The notes under the pieces are model-generated. The model searched no databases, was not told the DNA's origin, and saw only the letters and a program-made list of their open reading frames with translations. From NCBI GenBank assembly GCA_002840155.1, contig PGZH01000002.1:62001-126000 (forward strand): a stretch of 64,000 nucleotides of DNA, read 5' to 3'. The translations under genes were made by a program, and so were the position numbers. This document shows positions 61,074-64,000 of this stretch, piece by piece; within the stretch, counting starts at the first letter, position 1; each line of letters begins with the position of its first letter. This DNA is from Gammaproteobacteria bacterium HGW-Gammaproteobacteria-13. Its GTDB lineage: Bacteria > Pseudomonadota > Gammaproteobacteria > Pseudomonadales > Pseudomonadaceae.

Positions 61074-62991
61074 GGTCTCCCTGATGTAGCCCGATGACCT
61101 CAAAGACGCGAATCGGTGCTTCGCGGCCCTTGACCCGAATCACCTCGCTGCGCCCGCAACGCACAGACTCACCCGCCTCGGCAATGCACTCGGCACTGGC
61201 CAGAATGGCGCAGCCAAGCTCCTTGGTCATGCCTTCCAGGCGCGAAGCCAGGTTCACCGTGTCGCCGATGGCAGTGAACTCCATGCGCACCGGTGAGCCG
61301 ATATTGCCCAGCACCACCTCACCACTGTGTAACCCGATGCCTACGGCAAAGGCCGGCAGGTCGCGGCCGGGAAAGCGCTGCTGCATCCAGCCAGCAAATT
61401 CCTCGGAGACTTTCTTCAAGGCTAGCGCAGCGCGAATGGCCCGTTGCGCGTGGTCGCCCAACGGTACCGGGGAGCCGAACTCGACCATCACCGCATCGCC
61501 AATAAACTTATCGATACTGCCTCCCTCGGCCAGCAAGGGTTCACAGGCGCGGGCGAAATAGGCATTGAGCATCTCCACCACCTCTTTCGCCGTGAGCCGT
61601 TCGCTGATACTGGTGAAGTTGCGGATATCGGAAAACAGCACAGTGACTCGCTGCGCCTGACCGCCCAACTCCGGCCGCTCACCAGAGCTGAGCAGGGCTT
61701 CGACCACCTGCTCCGAGACATAGCGGCCGAACATCTGCCGCAGGCGATTGCGTTCACGCTCTTCGCCAGTCAGACGCAGCCCCAGCACACCCAAAAAGCT
61801 CAGCGACAGAACCAGCCCCGCCGCACTCTGCGGCAACAACCAGCCCAAGCGGAACAACCACTGGCCCAGCGCCAGCAACAGCGCCAGCCCCAGCAACCAG
61901 GACAGCAGGGTTGCCCATACCGGCAGACGCAGCACACAACACACCACCAGCAAGCTCAGAGCCAGCAGGCCGACGACTCGCCAAACAGTTTCAGGGCTAC
62001 GCAACTGACGGCCGTCGAGCAATGCCTGCAGCACATTGGCATGCACCTCAACTCCACTCATCAACAGGCTGCGCCCACCCAGCCAGTCGCTGCTGAACGG
62101 GGTGAAATGGGCATCGTTAAGCCCAGCGGCCGTGGCCCCGAGCAGCACCAGTTTGCCGCGCAAGGCCTGTACCTCGGGATCATTCAGGGCGTCGTCCGCC
62201 AGCAGCTGATACAGGGGCAAGCTGTGAAAGGTGCCGGGCGGCCCCAGGTAAGGAATGACCGCTGCCGGCTGATCCAGCTGTACGGCGCGTCCGCCCAATT
62301 GCCAAGCGGTGCCACGCACATCCTGCCCCGCAGCGCGTACCGCCAGCAGCGCCGGCAGGCTCAGGTGCGGCAATTCATCCTGCAACTGCGCCCGCTGCGC
62401 CGCATCCACTGGAGCCAGACGAAAGCGCCGCACCAGACCATCGCCTTCGACCAGCAGATCGGCCAGGCCAACATGTGCCTGCAGATCATAATCAGGCAGC
62501 GCCAGCAAATAATCAGGGCTCGGCAGCAGGTAGTCGCTCACCGCCGCCCCGCTACCGGAACGACTGGCCACCAGCAGCAATTGACCGCTGGCCAGCTGCT
62601 CGCGGAAGGCCCGGTCATAGTCTCTGGCGCCCGGAAACTGACCATCGCCCAGCGTGCTCAGCCAGCGTTCGGGGCTGATGCTGTAGAGCATATCCAGCCC
62701 CACCAGCGGCACCCCGACCTGACGCAGGCGCTCGACCGCCACGGCGAGCCGGTCGGTCCAGAACAGCATGGGATCATCCGGGTAGCGAGCCAGGCTATCT
62801 TCGTCGATAGCCACGATGGCCACCTGCTGCGGTGCATCACGCGGACCCTGCAGCTGAAATTGCAGATCCAGCAAGCGCCGCTCGCTGCCGTCGAGCAGGC
62901 CGGCGCGCGCCAGCCATTCGACCAACGCGACGCTGAGCAACACCAGCGCCAGCAGCTTCAAGGGCATGCGCCATGCCCGCGCTATTCGCAT
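61060..62991 (-). CDS. CHASE2-domain class III adenylate cyclase
   Basis: 643 residues: N-terminal membrane helix (about 9-28), large periplasmic CHASE2 domain (about 35-340; DLQFQLQGPRDAPQQVAIV, GLDMLYSISPERW), three membrane helices (about 345-410), and a cyclase catalytic domain (about 450-620). Metal aspartates are in VLFSDIRNFTSISERL and FIGDAVMVEFG; the substrate-specifying lysine is in GSIDKFIGDAV and the NLASRLEG Arg for the transition state is present, so ATP use is likely. ATG at 62991 with GGGGGCG upstream. Confidence 0.92.
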   Translation of the reverse strand: MRIARAWRMPLKLLALVLLSVALVEWLARAGLLDGSERRLLDLQFQLQGPRDAPQQVAIVAIDEDSLARYPDDPMLFWTDRLAVAVERLRQVGVPLVGLDMLYSISPERWLSTLGDGQFPGARDYDRAFREQLASGQLLLVASRSGSGAAVSDYLLPSPDYLLALPDYDLQAHVGLADLLVEGDGLVRRFRLAPVDAAQRAQLQDELPHLSLPALLAVRAAGQDVRGTAWQLGGRAVQLDQPAAVIPYLGPPGTFHSLPLYQLLADDALNDPEVQALRGKLVLLGATAAGLNDAHFTPFSSDWLGGRSLLMSGVEVHANVLQALLDGRQLRSPETVWRVVGLLALSLLVVCCVLRLPVWATLLSWLLGLALLLALGQWLFRLGWLLPQSAAGLVLSLSFLGVLGLRLTGEERERNRLRQMFGRYVSEQVVEALLSSGERPELGGQAQRVTVLFSDIRNFTSISERLTAKEVVEMLNAYFARACEPLLAEGGSIDKFIGDAVMVEFGSPVPLGDHAQRAIRAALALKKVSEEFAGWMQQRFPGRDLPAFAVGIGLHSGEVVLGNIGSPVRMEFTAIGDTVNLASRLEGMTKELGCAILASAECIAEAGESVRCGRSEVIRVKGREAPIRVFEVIGLHQGDHENA

Positions 62992-63113
62992 CCACGCCCC
63001 CTTGTGCGTACCAGGTGCTGCGCCCGCCCGAGGTTTTTCTATACTCGAAGCATTTCGCCATCGGCGAGCCGACTATCCACAAGCCCGATTACCCACAAGC
63101 ATAGGCACACGCC

Positions 63114-64000
63114 ATGACCCTGCGCGGCAAGATTCTCGGCTTCTTTCTGCTGCTGTTGCTGGCGGTGATGGTGCTGCTACTGGCGCTGGTCTATCGCTCC
63201 ACCTATCAGCACACCCTGAGCCAGGTGGCGGGGCAGCTGAACTTCGCCCACGCGGTGTTGAGCAACGAGCTGCAGAGCCGGCGGCAGGCGCAAAGCGCCA
63301 TGGCCGATCTGATCGCCAAGGACTTCACCCTGCTCGGTGAAATCGCCGACCTGATTGCCAGCCCGCAGCAGGAGGCGCAGTCGCTGTCTGCTGCGCTGGA
63401 ATCCTTCGCCTCGCGCAGCCAGGCCAGCTTTGCCCTGGTCAGCGCGCCCGAGGGGCTGATTCTCGCGGGAACAAGCGGCGAGCTGCTGCCCGGCGCCCCA
63501 CTGCCGTGGGATGACCTGTTAGATGCAGACGACCCGCAAAGCGCCGACCGCCTGGTGGTTTTTGGTGAGCGGGTGCTGCATATCAATGCCACGCCGATCT
63601 TCGCGCCACGACCCAACCTGATGGGTTGGCTGCTGATGGCCTTCGAACTGGATGACCAGGCCACCGCGCACCTGGCCCGCCTCAGTGGCGCGGACGTGGC
63701 GCTGCTCGACGGCAGCCCCGGCCAATACCGGGTGCTCGCCAGCAATCTGCAGGCACTGCCACGGGCCGAGTTGGCCGGCCAGTTGTTGCCGAATTCCGAG
63801 GGGGTATTCCGCTTTGAATTACAGGGCCTGGAACAGGTGGCCCTGCGTGCACCGCTGATCGGCACCAGCAGCGAATTACAGGTGCTGCTGATGCGCTCAC
63901 TGTCCGCCGAATTGGCCGATTACCAGCCGCTGCAATGGCAACTGGCAGCCATCTTCGCCATCGCTCTGCTACTGGCCGGCCTCGGCGCCCTGTGGATCGC
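63114..64000 (+). CDS. Two-pass sensor protein, truncated by window end
   Basis: The frame is open from ATG 63114 to the last base, at least 295 residues. Membrane helix (about 7-27), a periplasmic region of about 245 residues with a dCACHE-like alternation of helices and strands (LNFAHAVLSNELQSRRQAQS, LLMAFELDDQATAHLARLSG), and a second membrane helix beginning about residue 280. The cytoplasmic output part is missing; GGDEF/EAL or histidine kinase domains are common for this layout. Divergent from the CHASE2 cyclase gene (122 bases apart). Confidence 0.75.
   Translation, partial: MTLRGKILGFFLLLLLAVMVLLLALVYRSTYQHTLSQVAGQLNFAHAVLSNELQSRRQAQSAMADLIAKDFTLLGEIADLIASPQQEAQSLSAALESFASRSQASFALVSAPEGLILAGTSGELLPGAPLPWDDLLDADDPQSADRLVVFGERVLHINATPIFAPRPNLMGWLLMAFELDDQATAHLARLSGADVALLDGSPGQYRVLASNLQALPRAELAGQLLPNSEGVFRFELQGLEQVALRAPLIGTSSELQVLLMRSLSAELADYQPLQWQLAAIFAIALLLAGLGALWI

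Overview
The window reads as chromosome of a Pseudomonas species. Three observations support this: GC-rich codon use throughout, a gene order that I recall from P. aeruginosa (the ilvD / folA / thyA-lgt / ptsP-rppH / ilvA-rpiA block and the fabY-cysQ-nudE-yrfG-lysM-lysR-fdhD block), and several intergenic repeat families typical of pseudomonads. No tRNA, rRNA, CRISPR array, prophage or intact insertion sequence was seen. The genus call rests on gene order and protein character, not on a search; the species is not determined.

Layout. 1-3.6 kb: end of a polyamine-type ABC importer operon (ATPase C-terminus, binding protein, two permeases). 3.9-7.4 kb: mgtE (Mg2+ channel) with a structured leader, then ilvD. 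7.4-12.9 kb: YitT-type membrane protein, folA, a GGDEF diguanylate cyclase, and a DUF2868 membrane protein coupled to a DUF3482 GTPase. 13-24.3 kb: conserved housekeeping block (thyA, lgt, TSUP transporter, a tiny MreB-like protein, NRDE protein, a probable beta-propeller protein, ptsP, rppH, HAD phosphatase, ilvA, rpiA). 24.4-30.2 kb: orphan GspE-type ATPase, two divergent L,D-transpeptidases, and a stomatin/NfeD pair. 30.3-37.3 kb: on the minus strand, two different Orn/Lys/Arg decarboxylases in tandem, a PotE-type antiporter and a periplasmic binding protein, spaced like one operon. 37.6-42.2 kb: gcvT-gcvH and a ferric-iron ABC importer (binding protein and permease). 42.3-49.9 kb: acyl-CoA synthetase divergent from fabY, then cysQ-nudE, yrfG, a LysM/BON protein and a LysR regulator. 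50-53.7 kb: fdhD with an FdhF/YdeP-type molybdoenzyme and a glycine-zipper protein. 53.8-59.7 kb: thioesterase, iron alcohol dehydrogenase, and an acyl-CoA dehydrogenase/3-hydroxyacyl-CoA dehydrogenase pair divergent from its likely LysR regulator. 59.7-64 kb: a cupredoxin-like exported protein, a FecR-like exported protein overlapping a CHASE2 adenylate cyclase, and the start of a two-pass sensor protein cut by the window end.

How genes work together. The decarboxylase/antiporter cluster would take up a basic amino acid, decarboxylate it with consumption of a proton and export the amine, which is the logic of acid-resistance systems; two enzymes share one antiporter here. FdhD sulfurates the molybdenum cofactor for the adjacent FdhF/YdeP enzyme. 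The 55.6-58.7 kb pair carries out two steps of fatty-acyl-CoA oxidation, whereas FabY starts fatty-acid synthesis. RppH and PtsP are adjacent, as in P. aeruginosa, and PtsP feeds the nitrogen PTS.

No wholly novel machine is evident. The most interesting items are the two-decarboxylase cluster with an orphan binding protein, the mgtE leader hairpin that hides the ribosome binding site, the 122-residue MreB-like protein, and the envelope-to-cyclase signalling cluster at the right end.
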